Source of the DNA: Nocardia terrae
GTDB taxonomy: Bacteria > Actinomycetota > Actinomycetes > Mycobacteriales > Mycobacteriaceae
Reading direction: 5' to 3'
NCBI RefSeq assembly: GCF_009760405.1
Contig: NZ_WRPP01000015.1
Coordinates: 62,001 to 126,000 of the forward strand
DNA length: 64,000 nucleotides
Position 1 is the stretch's first letter, and the number at the start of each line of letters is the position of its first letter. Below the pieces are notes generated by a model that saw only the letters and a program-made list of their open reading frames with translations, did no database searches and had not been told where the DNA came from. This document shows positions 17,742-26,666 of this stretch, in pieces. A program made the translations under genes and the position numbers.

Positions 17742-18419
17742 TTGCACCATGCGTCCGGACAGATACTCAGCCATGCCGTCGGTGTGGCCATCAGTCCGCT
17801 GGCCCTGATCGCCATCATCTTGATCCTGGCCTCCCCGCGCGGCCGACCGAACGCCATCGCGTTCGTCCTCGGCTGGGTGGCCACGGTGGCGGTCGTGCTG
17901 GTGGCGGTGGTGTCACTCGGCTCGGCCGCGGGTGCGCATCAGCGCGACGGCGGCCCGGCCACCTGGGTGTCGTGGTTCCGGCTGGTCTTCGGCCTGCTGC
18001 TGTTGCTGATGGCGTTGCGGCAGTTGCGAATTCACAATGCCTGGGAGGACGGGGGCGAGCTGCCGCCGCGGCTGCGCCGACTCGACGAGTTCCGGCCGGG
18101 GCGGTGCGCGGCGCTGGGAGCCGTGCTGGTGCTGAGCAATCCGAAGAATGTCATCCAGATGGCGGTGGGCGGCGTGACGGTCGCCGAGGGCGACACCTCG
18201 AGCCTGGCCCGTACGGTGTCGGTGACGGTGTTCATCGTGATCGCGTCGCTGGGAGTACTCGTGCCGCTGACGGTCCACTTCTTCGGTGCCGGTAGCGCGC
18301 ATGCCAGGCTGGATCGCTGGAAGCAGTGGACCGTGCGCAATCACGCGGGGATCATGTCGGTGCTGTTCACCGTGCTGGGCGCGAAGTCCCTCGGGGACGG
18401 CATCAGCGGCCTGCTGTAG
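17742..18419 (+). CDS. GAP family membrane protein (Sap / LysE-like)
   Basis: A 225-residue, roughly six-span protein. It opens with ILSHAVGVAISPLALIAIILIL and keeps the family's NPKNVIQM segment (LVLSNPKNVIQMAVGG). GAP proteins in mycobacteria (the Sap protein family) are linked to export of cell-envelope lipids, but the substrate here is unknown. I chose the TTG at 17742 because GGAGG sits five bases before it; no ATG is suitably placed. It is convergent with the second alkylsulfatase. Confidence 0.8.
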   Translation: MHHASGQILSHAVGVAISPLALIAIILILASPRGRPNAIAFVLGWVATVAVVLVAVVSLGSAAGAHQRDGGPATWVSWFRLVFGLLLLLMALRQLRIHNAWEDGGELPPRLRRLDEFRPGRCAALGAVLVLSNPKNVIQMAVGGVTVAEGDTSSLARTVSVTVFIVIASLGVLVPLTVHFFGAGSAHARLDRWKQWTVRNHAGIMSVLFTVLGAKSLGDGISGLL

Positions 18420-18437
18420 ATCCTCTGAAAAGTGCGG

Positions 18438-18462
18438 GGCCCGGCCGATGTTCGGCCGGGCC
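18438..18462. terminator. Bidirectional hairpin terminator
   Basis: GGCCCGGCCGA and TCGGCCGGGCC form an 11-bp perfect stem with a 3-base loop, followed by GCTTTC, between the convergent GAP and second alkylsulfatase genes. Confidence 0.75.
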
Positions 18463-18477
18463 GCTTTCACGCCCGGA

Positions 18478-20379
18478 TCACGGGGTGACGATGGCGAAGT
18501 CCGGGTTCGGCGCGTCGAACAGGCCCACGAGCTTGGCGAAGGACTGGACATCGCCCTCGACCTTCAGGGCCCCGGACTGCACGGCTTCCTGGATGTCCCG
18601 CCCGCCGAGCAACAACCCGATCAGCGTCGGCCGGGTCAGGGTGAAGGTGACGTCCGGCTCGGGGAGCTTGTCTCCGTCGTGGCGATCCCAGTGCAGCAGT
18701 ACGCCATTGCGCAGCTGCAATCGCACGGTGCGGTTCTCGTCGGTGAAAACCCAGTCGCTGGCGGCCTTCTCGTGCCAGGCCTTGGGTCCGTCGACCCGCA
18801 GCGCCAGACCGTCGAGGACCATGTCCACGGTCATGGCGGCCAGCATGGTCTGCGGGAGTTCCTTGGTCGGGGTACCGAAGTTGCCGTTGCGCAATTCGTA
18901 AGCGCCCGAGAGGAAGAAGTTGCGCCAGGGGCCGTTCTCGGAACCGAAGGCCAGCTGTTCGAAGGCGTCGGCCTGCAGCGACTTGGCGGCCTCGTTGGTG
19001 TCGTCGGCGAAGATGACATAGTTGACCGCCTGCACCACCCAGCGGTAGTCGCCTTCGTCGAAGGACTTGCGCGCCTTGCGCAGCACCTCGTCCGCACCGC
19101 CCATGAATTCCACGTGCCGCTTGGCGTTCTCGACCGGCGGGTGCTCCCACAAGTGGGCCGGGTTGCCGTCGAACCAGCCCATGTAGCGCTGGTAGACGGC
19201 CTTCACATTGTGGCTGACCGAACCGTAGTAGCCGTGCGCGGCCCACGAATCCGCGAGGGCCGGAGGCATTTCCATCATCTCGGCGATCTCGGTGCCGACG
19301 TAGCCCTGGTTGAGGCGGCGCAGGGTCTGGTCGTGCAGGTAGGCGTAGAGGTCGCGCTGCAGCTCCAGGTACTCGACCAGGGTCTCGGTGCCCCAGGTCG
19401 GCCAGTGGTGCGAGGCGAACACGACGTCGGATTCACGGGCGTAGAGGTTGATCGATTCGGTGAGGTACTTGGCCCACACGTGCGGGTCGCGTACCAGGGC
19501 GCCGCGCAGGGTGAGCAGGTTGTGCAGGGTGTGCGTGGCGTTCTCGGCCATGCACAGGGCCCGGAAGTCGGGGAAGTAGAAGTTCATCTCCGAGGGGGCT
19601 TCGGTGCCCGGGGTGATCTGGAAGACGATGCGCACCCCGTCGATCGTCATCTCCTGGCCGGTGGCGGTGATGTCGTGGGTCGGGGCGATGAGGGTGACGG
19701 TGCCCGTCGAGGTGGTCTGCCCGAGCCCCGCTCCGACCTGGCCCTTCGCACCGCGCGGGAGGGCCGCGCCGTACATGTAGGCGGCGCGGCGGGCCATGGC
19801 GACGCCCGCGTAGACGTTCTCGGCGACGGCGTGCTCGAGGAATCCGGCCGGGGCCACCACCGGGATCCGCCCCGATTCGGCGTCCTCGGCGGTCATCACG
19901 CCCATCACGCCACCGAAGTGGTCGACGTGGGAGTGGGTGTAGATCATGCCGGTGACCGGCTTGCGCCCGCGGTGCGCGTAATACAGTTCCAATCCCGCCT
20001 CGGCGGTCTCGGTCGAGATGAGCGGGTCGATGATGATCACGCCGGTGGTGCCCTCGATGATCGTCATGTTCGACAGGTCCAGCCCGCGGATCTGGTAGAT
20101 GCCCGGAATCACTTCGTAGAGGCCCTGTTTCACCACCAGACCGGACTGCCGCCACAGCGACGGGTGCACCGAGTTGGGGCAGGAGCCCCGCAGGAATCCG
20201 TAGGACTCGTCATCCCAGACGACAGTGCCCTTGTCGTCCTTGATGATTCCGGGTTCCAGCTTGGCGATGAAGCCACGGTCGGCGTCGGCCTGATCGGCGG
20301 TATTGCCGAACGGGAGCTCGTCGAGCGCACGCCGGTTCTGCTCGATGATGTGCTTGCTGGGTTCGGTGACCGCACTCAC
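18478..20379 (-). CDS. Second alkylsulfatase, metallo-beta-lactamase fold, no signal peptide
   Basis: The protein has 633 residues from the GTG at 20379 (AGGAGG six bases upstream). It is a clear paralogue of the sulfatase at 14752-16827, with the same order of blocks: GLYEVIPGIYQIRGLDLSNM, THSHVDHFGG zinc motif, AENATHTLHNL, SHHWPTWG, then the C-terminal SCP2-like domain (TFTLTRPTLIGLL). It lacks the twin-arginine signal, so it should act in the cytosol. Its start overlaps the stop of the upstream DUF202 frame (GTGA), so translation is probably coupled. In the zinc motif the paralogue's Cys (HCHVDH) is Ser (HSHVDH). Confidence 0.92.
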   Translation of the reverse strand: MSAVTEPSKHIIEQNRRALDELPFGNTADQADADRGFIAKLEPGIIKDDKGTVVWDDESYGFLRGSCPNSVHPSLWRQSGLVVKQGLYEVIPGIYQIRGLDLSNMTIIEGTTGVIIIDPLISTETAEAGLELYYAHRGRKPVTGMIYTHSHVDHFGGVMGVMTAEDAESGRIPVVAPAGFLEHAVAENVYAGVAMARRAAYMYGAALPRGAKGQVGAGLGQTTSTGTVTLIAPTHDITATGQEMTIDGVRIVFQITPGTEAPSEMNFYFPDFRALCMAENATHTLHNLLTLRGALVRDPHVWAKYLTESINLYARESDVVFASHHWPTWGTETLVEYLELQRDLYAYLHDQTLRRLNQGYVGTEIAEMMEMPPALADSWAAHGYYGSVSHNVKAVYQRYMGWFDGNPAHLWEHPPVENAKRHVEFMGGADEVLRKARKSFDEGDYRWVVQAVNYVIFADDTNEAAKSLQADAFEQLAFGSENGPWRNFFLSGAYELRNGNFGTPTKELPQTMLAAMTVDMVLDGLALRVDGPKAWHEKAASDWVFTDENRTVRLQLRNGVLLHWDRHDGDKLPEPDVTFTLTRPTLIGLLLGGRDIQEAVQSGALKVEGDVQSFAKLVGLFDAPNPDFAIVTP

Positions 20380-20683
20380 TGGTTGCCTCCTGCCACTGCC
20401 GGGATTTCCGATATCGATGGGATCGAAATGACTTGCTGCTTACCGGGATAGGTGAGACCGATGACGAGGGCCGCGACGCACACCGCCAGCGGGCGAGGGT
20501 GCGTCGCACGCCGGCGTGATGGAACGGCTGGACCAGGGTGTGGACCGCGACACCGGCGGCCAGCAGGCCCAGCGCGGTGCGGATCCAGGCCAGGAAGGTG
20601 CGTTCGTTCGCGAGGGTGAATCGATAGTCGAGCGGGGGATGCTCGGGTTCGGCGGTGTCCCGGCCTCGGTTTTCCACAGTCAC
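20376..20683 (-). pseudogene. DUF202 (YidH-like) membrane protein gene with a frameshift
   Basis: From the GTG at 20683 the frame encodes LDYRFTLANERTFLAWIRTA and GLLAAGVAVHTLVQ, typical of DUF202 proteins with short membrane spans. After ~62 codons, at the CCC run near 20492-20495, the coding sense moves to another frame (PLAVCVAALVIGLTYPGK), which ends in a TGA overlapping the GTG of the alkylsulfatase. One added C in that run would restore a single ~102-residue protein. The preserved stop/start overlap suggests recent loss or a sequencing error. DUF202 function is unknown. Confidence 0.7.
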
Positions 20684-20719
20684 CCCTGTCCGGCGTCACG
20701 AGCGCATCGGTTTACAGCA

Positions 20720-20742
20720 AATGATCAGCAATTCCGATCATT
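20720..20742. promoter_or_regulatory. Inverted repeat upstream of the Lva-like operon
   Basis: AATGATC-N9-GATCATT, two perfect 7-bp arms, lies about 170 bp upstream of the DUF6285 start in the divergent region between it and the DUF202/alkylsulfatase unit. It is a candidate regulator site; no regulator gene adjoins it. Confidence 0.45.
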
Positions 20743-20914
20743 GCACGGATTCCGCCACGATGGTCAACACCCGAGGCAGCCATTCGCTCTTTTGGCGAAG
20801 ATGCCGCGAACCGAACTGCGGGCATTCGCCCGCAATTCCCGGCCGCCGGGTGCGGCGGTCCCGTACCATCCCGGATTACCTGCCGAACAACGGATTTCAC
20901 GCCGGAGGCACGCC

Positions 20915-21190
20915 ATGCAGTATCGGCCCACGGCACCGGAGTTGCTGACGGCACTCGCCGATCTCCTCGAGGCGACGCTGCTGCCCGCGCTGCCGCCGGA
21001 ATTGCGGCATCAGGCCCGGGTCGGGGCGCATCTGGCCCGCATGATCGAGCGGGAGCTCACCCTCCCGGCGGTTTCCGCGGATGTCGCCGATGCGGACTCG
21101 GAGGAGCGGCTGTGGGAAGCCCTGGTCGCCCAGGTCCGCGCGGATCTGGCCGTGGCCAAACCCGGCTACGACGCCTGGGAGGGTGAATGA
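20915..21190 (+). CDS. DUF6285 small protein, LvaB-like accessory subunit
   Basis: A 91-residue protein starting at the ATG at 20915, with GGAGG seven bases upstream. It is helical and acidic toward the end (RPTAPELLTALADLLEATLL, RVGAHLARMIERELTLPA, ADSEERLWEALVAQVRADLAV). Proteins of this type occur beside APH-fold acyl-CoA kinases; in Pseudomonas the small LvaB is required for LvaA to phosphorylate 4-hydroxyacyl-CoA. It overlaps the kinase gene by four bases (ATGA). I infer an LvaB-like partner role from size and context. Confidence 0.8.
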   Translation: MQYRPTAPELLTALADLLEATLLPALPPELRHQARVGAHLARMIERELTLPAVSADVADADSEERLWEALVAQVRADLAVAKPGYDAWEGE

Positions 21191-22191
21191 GCGGGGACAT
21201 CGGCGAGGGTCTGGCGCGGTTCCTGACCGAGGACATCGGCCGGACGGTTCGCGTGTCGGCGGTGCAGCCGCTCTCGGCGGGAGCGCGGCGGCGCAATATC
21301 GCCTTCGACGCCGATCTGGGCGGATGCGTGCTGCGGATGGTCGCCACCCTGGTGCCCGGGAGCATTCAATTGCTGCCCGTCGGGGTGGAGGCGGGCGTGC
21401 GTGAACTGGCCCGCGAGCACGGGGTGCCGGTCCCCCACACCCTGGCGGTGTGCACCGATACCGGGTTCGTCGGCGAGCCGTTCATGCTGTCGGAGCGGCT
21501 GGACGGGGAGACCGTACCCCGGCGGGTGCTGCGGATGGTCCAGGAGCACGGGAGCGGCGAGGCGGTGGGCGAGCAGCTCGGGCGGGCCATGGGATTGCTG
21601 CATGCCATCGATCCCGAGCAGGGCTCCCCCGAGCTGCCCGGCAGCGCCAGCGCCGATCCTGCCGAAACGCTGCTGGCCGAGGCGGATTCGATGGTCGCGC
21701 ACCTCTTGCCCGATCGGCCCGTCTTCGCTTTCGCCCTGCGCTGGCTCGCCCGCAATCTCCCCGCCCGGCCCGATCGACTCACGCTGGTGCACACCGATAT
21801 TCGCAATGGCAACCTCATCGTCGGTCCCGACGGTATACGCGCCCTGCTGGATTGGGAGGGCACTCAGCGCTTCGGTGATCCCATGCGCGATGCCGCCTGG
21901 TGCGCTCTGCGCATGTGGCGTTTCGGCGTCGACGATCGCGAGTTCGGCGGATTCGCCGACCGGGCCGCCTTCGTGCGCGGATACACCGGCGCCGGAGGCG
22001 ATTTCGACGCCGAGCGGTTCCGCTGGTGGAAGGTGGCGTGCACGCTGGCTTGGGGCGCCATGCTCGCCGGGCAGGCCGCGGCGTTCCTGGACGGCACCGT
22101 TCCCAGCATCGTCATGGCCGCCAGCGGGCGGCGCATTCCCGAGATCGAATGGGATCTGCTCATGCAGATCCGTCCCACCGCATCGAGGTGA
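21187..22191 (+). CDS. APH-fold phosphotransferase, LvaA-like 4-hydroxyacyl-CoA kinase
   Basis: A 334-residue aminoglycoside-phosphotransferase-fold kinase. The N-terminal lobe (TVRVSAVQPLSAGARRRNIAF) leads to the catalytic loop VHTDIRNGNLIVG (HxDxxxxN) and the metal-binding LLDWEGTQRFGDP that replaces DFG. The trio DUF6285, kinase and acyl-CoA dehydrogenase matches the LvaB-LvaA-LvaC module, in which a 4-hydroxyacyl-CoA is phosphorylated and then converted to an enoyl-CoA for beta-oxidation. It is six bases from the downstream gene. The substrate chain length is unknown. Confidence 0.87.
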   Translation: MSGDIGEGLARFLTEDIGRTVRVSAVQPLSAGARRRNIAFDADLGGCVLRMVATLVPGSIQLLPVGVEAGVRELAREHGVPVPHTLAVCTDTGFVGEPFMLSERLDGETVPRRVLRMVQEHGSGEAVGEQLGRAMGLLHAIDPEQGSPELPGSASADPAETLLAEADSMVAHLLPDRPVFAFALRWLARNLPARPDRLTLVHTDIRNGNLIVGPDGIRALLDWEGTQRFGDPMRDAAWCALRMWRFGVDDREFGGFADRAAFVRGYTGAGGDFDAERFRWWKVACTLAWGAMLAGQAAAFLDGTVPSIVMAASGRRIPEIEWDLLMQIRPTASR

Positions 22192-22197
22192 GCTCGC

Positions 22198-23460
22198 ATG
22201 GATTTCGAACTGCCCGACCATCTTCAGAAGTATCTGACCGAATTGGACGAGTTCATCGATCGCGAGATCGTGCCGCTCGAGCAGGCCGACGACAATATCC
22301 GCTTCTTCGACCATCGCCGGGAGGACGCGCGCACCGACTGGCATCGGGGCGGGCTCCCCAATGGCGAATGGGAGGACCTGCTCGCCGAAGCCCGACGGCG
22401 CGCCGACGCCGCGGGGCATCTGCGCTACGCCTATCCCGCGCTCTACGGCGGCCGCGACGGCTCCAATCTGGATATGGCCGTCATCCGGGAGCATCTCGCG
22501 CGCCGCGGCCTGGGATTGCACTGCGACCTGCAGACCGAGCACGCGATCGTCGCCAACAATGTCGGGTTGCTGCTCATGCACGAATACGGTTCGGCCGCAC
22601 AGAAATCCGAGTGGATCCAGGTTCTGGCGACCGGGGCGAAGTTCTTCGGCTTCGGTATCACCGAGCCCGAGCACGGGTCCGACGCGACCCATATGGAGAC
22701 CACCGCCGTCCGCGACGGGGACAGCTGGGTCATCAACGGCGAGAAGACGTTCAACACCGGCATGCACCGCGCGGACGCCGACCTGATCTTCGCCCGCACC
22801 TCCGGTTCGCCCGGCGACGGTGTCGGGATCACCGCCTTCCTGGTTCCGGTGGGGACTCCGGGCTTCACCATCGCCGAGTTCCTGTGGACCTTCAACATGC
22901 CCACCGATCACGCCCACGTGATCCTCGACGATGTCCGGGTTCCGGGCGACGCGGTCTTCGGCAAGGAGGGCCGCGGCCTGGCCGTCGTCCAGCATTTCTT
23001 CAACGAGAACCGTCTCCGCCAGGCCGCCTCCAGCCTGGGCGCGGCCCAGTACTGCCTCGACCGTTCGATCGCGTATGCCAAGCAGCGCAAGACCTTCGGG
23101 AAGCCGCTGGCCGTCAATCAGGCCATCCAATTCCCCTTGGTCGAACTGACCACACAGTGCGAGATGCTGCGCACGCTGATCCACAAGACCGCCTGGGCGA
23201 TGGACCGTCACGGTGCGTTCACCCAATCCGCCCAGGTCTCCATGTGCAACTACTGGTCCAACCGGCTGTGCTGTGAGGCCGCCGACCGGGCCATGCAGAT
23301 CCACGGCGCGCTCGGCTACTCCCGCCACACCCCGTTCGAACACATCTACCGCCACCACCGCCGCTATCGGATCACCGAGGGCAGCGAGGAGATCCAGATG
23401 CGCCGGATCGCCGGATATCTGTTCGGTTTCATGCCGCAGCAGGCGCCGAAGGGGATATGA
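22198..23460 (+). CDS. Acyl-CoA dehydrogenase family enzyme, LvaC-like
   Basis: A 420-residue ACAD-fold flavoprotein. Visible parts are the N-terminal helical domain (LPDHLQKYLTELDEFIDREI), FGFGITEPEHGSDATHMETT and WVINGEKTFNTGMH of the middle beta domain, and the C-terminal HGALGYSRHTPFEHIYRHHR and TEGSEEIQMRRIAGYL segments. Large insertions and the neighbours place it with ACAD10/11- and LvaC-like members, which act on 4-phosphoacyl-CoA rather than carrying out simple desaturation. It is the third gene of the operon. Confidence 0.88.
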   Translation: MDFELPDHLQKYLTELDEFIDREIVPLEQADDNIRFFDHRREDARTDWHRGGLPNGEWEDLLAEARRRADAAGHLRYAYPALYGGRDGSNLDMAVIREHLARRGLGLHCDLQTEHAIVANNVGLLLMHEYGSAAQKSEWIQVLATGAKFFGFGITEPEHGSDATHMETTAVRDGDSWVINGEKTFNTGMHRADADLIFARTSGSPGDGVGITAFLVPVGTPGFTIAEFLWTFNMPTDHAHVILDDVRVPGDAVFGKEGRGLAVVQHFFNENRLRQAASSLGAAQYCLDRSIAYAKQRKTFGKPLAVNQAIQFPLVELTTQCEMLRTLIHKTAWAMDRHGAFTQSAQVSMCNYWSNRLCCEAADRAMQIHGALGYSRHTPFEHIYRHHRRYRITEGSEEIQMRRIAGYLFGFMPQQAPKGI

Positions 23461-23542
23461 GGCCGGTCGGCGGGTCCGACGCTCGGCACCGGCCTCCGGC
23501 AGTAGCATCGGCTGCCGTGACTGCCGATCCGAGGCCGGCCGC

Positions 23543-24352
23543 ATGAGCGCGACCGGAGCCGGGGACACGTCCTTCACCGGGTCGATCCCCGAGATCTACG
23601 ACAGCCTGCTGGTTCCGATGATCTTCGAGGAACCCGCCCGGCTGCTCGCGGCGGCGATCGAGGCGGTCGACGCCGTCGACATCCTCGAAACCGCCGCCGG
23701 CACCGGAGCTTTGACCAGGGTGCTCGCGAGCCTGGGCGGCCACGACATCGTCGCGACCGACCTCAATGAACCCATGGTGACCGCCGCCGCGGCCCGCTCC
23801 ACCTCCCCGCGGGTCCGCTGGCAGGTCGCCGATGCCCGGGACCTCCCGTTCCCCGACCGCCGCTTCGATGTCGTCGCATGCCAATTCGGCGCGATGTTCC
23901 TGCCCGACAAGGTGGCCGGATACGCCGAAGCCCGCCGCGTACTCCGCCCGGGCGGGCTCTTCGCGTTCAACGTCTGGGACCGACTCGAAACCAACGCGGT
24001 AGCCCAGATCATCACCGACGCACTCTGCGCCGCAGCCCCCGACGACCCCCTCGAATTCTTCCGCCGCACCCCCTACGGCTACTACGACCTCGACCGTATC
24101 CGCGACGAACTCGCGGCAGCAGGCTTCGAACGCATCACCGGCGAATATCTCACCGCCACAAGCCACACCACCCCCGAAACCGGCGCCATCGCCTTCTGCC
24201 AAGGCACCCCGCTACGCGGCGAAATAGAACGCCACCCTTCCCTCACCCTCGAATCCGCCACCACCATCGCAACCACGGCCCTGCGAAACCACTACGGCCC
24301 ACACCCATTCGACGCCCCGATCCGCTGGCTCCAACTCACAGCCCACCGATAG
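23543..24352 (+). CDS. SAM-dependent class I methyltransferase (UbiE-like)
   Basis: A 269-residue protein. Motif I is ILETAAGTGALTRVL, with DIVATDLNEPM as the second strand, VADARDLPFPDRRFDVVACQFG as motif II, and EARRVLRPGGLFAFNVWD as the post-motif strand, all typical of UbiE/COQ5-type methyltransferases. The start at 23543 (MSATGAGD) fits the family length. It lies 82 bp after the LvaC-like gene and may belong to the same transcript. The substrate is unknown. Confidence 0.88.
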   Translation: MSATGAGDTSFTGSIPEIYDSLLVPMIFEEPARLLAAAIEAVDAVDILETAAGTGALTRVLASLGGHDIVATDLNEPMVTAAAARSTSPRVRWQVADARDLPFPDRRFDVVACQFGAMFLPDKVAGYAEARRVLRPGGLFAFNVWDRLETNAVAQIITDALCAAAPDDPLEFFRRTPYGYYDLDRIRDELAAAGFERITGEYLTATSHTTPETGAIAFCQGTPLRGEIERHPSLTLESATTIATTALRNHYGPHPFDAPIRWLQLTAHR

Positions 24353-24416
24353 CCGAACACGTTCTAGTATTTCGGTACGCGTCATGGCGATGCGGAACCT
24401 GGGGAGGGAATGCCAC

Positions 24417-25217
24417 GTGTCGAACGCCGAGCTGTCACCATCCGGATTCTTCGAACCCACCGCGGCCGGATTCGTTCCCTTCGAAGCCGCACGGGGCCCG
24501 TGGGGTCCCAACATGATCGGCGGCCAAGGCTTGACCGCTCTCGCCGCGCGCGAGGTGGAGCGCCGATGCCCATTCGACCCGGCCGGATGCCGGCTCACCC
24601 TCGACTTCGTCGCACCCAGCAGCTTCGCCGTAGTCGCCACGCGGACCGAACTCGTCCGATCGAGTAACCGTGTGGCACTGATACATCTGGAACTGCGCCA
24701 GTTGGACCGAGTGGTCGTCCGCGGATCGGCCCTGTTCCTGCGTCCTTCGGAGACCGACCAGCCCGACGGCGAAGCCTGGACTCCCCCAACGGACTTCACT
24801 CCCCCACCCACCGGCACGACCACACCGGCCCCGATGCTCAGCAGCGCCGGATACCCCACCGACTGGTCTGCCAGCTTCGCCGACCACCGCAACAACGCCC
24901 GCAAACGGCTCTGGACATCGACAATGGTCCCCGCCGTATCCGCTGAGAAGGCAACCCCTTTCACCCGCATAGCCACTCTGGCCGAGGCCACCAGTTTCGT
25001 AGCCAACTGGGACGGCAACAGCGTCCCCTTCATCAACGTCGACGTAACCCACCTCTACCGAATGCCCGCCTCCGACGGCCTGGGCCTGGAATCGAACGGC
25101 CAGCACGCCGCCGACGGCATCGCCATCGGATCCGCCACCCTCCACGACGAATTCGGCCCCCTCGGAGTCTCTTCCGTCACCGCCGTAGCCAACACCGCCC
25201 GCCGAGTCCGCTTCTAG
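24417..25217 (+). CDS. Acyl-CoA thioesterase-like protein (double hotdog)
   Basis: A 266-residue protein resembling TesB-type / actinobacterial thioesterases: FFEPTAAGFVPFEAARGPWG, GGQGLTALAAREVERR, CRLTLDFVAPSSFAVVATRT (first hotdog) and FINVDVTHLYRMPASDGLGL, GIAIGSATLHDEFGPLG (second). The expected action is hydrolysis of an acyl-CoA. GTG at 24417 follows GGAGG by nine bases. Its stop codon shares bases with the stop of the convergent DUF1772 gene (CTAG). Confidence 0.8.
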   Translation: MSNAELSPSGFFEPTAAGFVPFEAARGPWGPNMIGGQGLTALAAREVERRCPFDPAGCRLTLDFVAPSSFAVVATRTELVRSSNRVALIHLELRQLDRVVVRGSALFLRPSETDQPDGEAWTPPTDFTPPPTGTTTPAPMLSSAGYPTDWSASFADHRNNARKRLWTSTMVPAVSAEKATPFTRIATLAEATSFVANWDGNSVPFINVDVTHLYRMPASDGLGLESNGQHAADGIAIGSATLHDEFGPLGVSSVTAVANTARRVRF

Positions 25218-25702
25218 CGACTCGGGAGCACCAGTAAGAGCAGGCTGATCGTCGCGAGGATGGCCCGCGCGACGTGGGAGTATTCCCAGCGGTCGCGCAG
25301 TTCGGTCCACGGTCGGTCGGCGGAGTCGGATCGGCCCGCGGCGAAGAACTTTCGCCCGGAGTCGGTCAGGGCCTGATCATGTAACCAGACCTTGTTCACC
25401 GGATGGGTGAGCAGCCAGTACACCCCGTGCATGCCGAGTAGGCAGAGAAAGGCGGCGGCGGTGAGCCAGAACGCCGCGGTGCCGACCGGTGTCATCGCGA
25501 GCAGCACGGCGGCGGCTACGAGTCCGCCGACATCACCGACCAGACCGCCGTAGGTGAACCCGGGATAGTAGATGGGCTGCACCGCTCGGTAGGTGCGCTC
25601 GTCCAACCGGCGCTTGCCAGGCAACTCCAGCGCATGGGCCAACGACAACGCCATGGCGATCGACACCAGCATGATGGCCAGCACCCGAAGAATGTCGCGC
25701 AT
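25214..25702 (-). CDS. DUF1772-like membrane protein (anthrone oxygenase superfamily)
   Basis: A 162-residue protein with four membrane spans: ILRVLAIMLVSIAMALSLAHA, GLVAAAVLLAMTPVGTAAFW, LTAAAFLCLLGMHGVYWLL and a C-terminal ILATISLLLLVLP. Family-like points are HALELPGKRRL, HPVNKVWL and RDRWEYSHVARAI. Members of DUF1772 are related to anthrone oxygenases, but no activity can be inferred here. Confidence 0.8.
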   Translation of the reverse strand: MRDILRVLAIMLVSIAMALSLAHALELPGKRRLDERTYRAVQPIYYPGFTYGGLVGDVGGLVAAAVLLAMTPVGTAAFWLTAAAFLCLLGMHGVYWLLTHPVNKVWLHDQALTDSGRKFFAAGRSDSADRPWTELRDRWEYSHVARAILATISLLLLVLPSR

Positions 25703-25804
25703 ACCGCATCACCCATTCCACACAAGCCCCCGCTTGCCAACCGACAGGCTACTCGCGGCCGCCGCCGCTCGTACACATCTCCCGGTTCGGCGGCACACGG
25801 GAAT

Positions 25805-26551
25805 TCACGGTCTCGCGAGAGCTGCCGCCGCGGCGGCAGCGGTCAGGATTCCGATCGTGATCATGGTGATCGGCAGGTCCAGGCCGGGGGTGTAGGACTC
25901 GGTGGTGTTCACCGCGGCGTGCAACAGGATCGCGGCGCTCACGCCGTTCCCGGTGTGGTCGTGCAGCCACACGATGAGCACCCGGGCGGCTACCGTCGTG
26001 AGGAACCAGCCCGCCAGCCAGGCGGCCGGATGCCCGGCTTGGAGCAGCGGAATCAGATGCCACAGCGCCCAATACACGCCCAGCCCGATTCCGGTCGCGG
26101 CGAGGCCGAAGCGTTGGCGCAGCGGATCGGTCGCGTACCCGGTCCAGCCCAGTTCCTCACAGGTGGCGGCCAGCAGGTAGGCGACGATCACTGCGGGCGC
26201 CGCTGCCGGGGAGAGTGGGAGCGCCCCGTCCACCCGCCCGGACCAGCGCGGCAGCAGATACGACAGCACCCCGATCGCCGGGATCAACAGTGCGGCGAGC
26301 ACATACCGGGAGGGCTTGGCGGCGGGCCGATCCACCACCCGCGACAGCAGGGTGACGGCGGCGGCACGGCCGTCGGCGCGCCAGGTCAGCGCCACCGCCA
26401 CCAGGACGGGCAGCACGAACATGAACGCGCTGCTCGGCAGTCGCATCGCACCCACCCGCAGCCCACCGGTGACCGCGCCCAGGACGAAGAACGGAATCGA
26501 CAACGCCGTGACCACGCCGAGAAACAGCATCGGCCGCCCTCGGATTCCCAT
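25805..26551 (-). CDS. CPBP family intramembrane metalloprotease
   Basis: This 248-residue multi-pass protein has the CPBP motifs in the EExGWxGY form: TCEELGWTGYATDPL, then LWHLIPLL and LLHAAVNTTE. The ATG at 26551 (MGIRGRPMLFLG) gives a natural membrane N-terminus; a GTG nine bases earlier is an alternative. The frame stays open through the tRNA genes upstream, which cannot be coding. A second protein of this family lies at 11476-12372, but the sequences differ. Confidence 0.85.
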   Translation of the reverse strand: MGIRGRPMLFLGVVTALSIPFFVLGAVTGGLRVGAMRLPSSAFMFVLPVLVAVALTWRADGRAAAVTLLSRVVDRPAAKPSRYVLAALLIPAIGVLSYLLPRWSGRVDGALPLSPAAAPAVIVAYLLAATCEELGWTGYATDPLRQRFGLAATGIGLGVYWALWHLIPLLQAGHPAAWLAGWFLTTVAARVLIVWLHDHTGNGVSAAILLHAAVNTTESYTPGLDLPITMITIGILTAAAAAAALARP

Positions 26552-26666
26552 GGCGCTCACGATAATCGGAGTGCCCACGCCGTCGCCCAGATCGGCGAAT
26601 TCCTGAGAGCACCAGTGTCTTCCGATGTCGCGCCCGACTTCCACGCCATTGCGTGAGCGGACTTCG

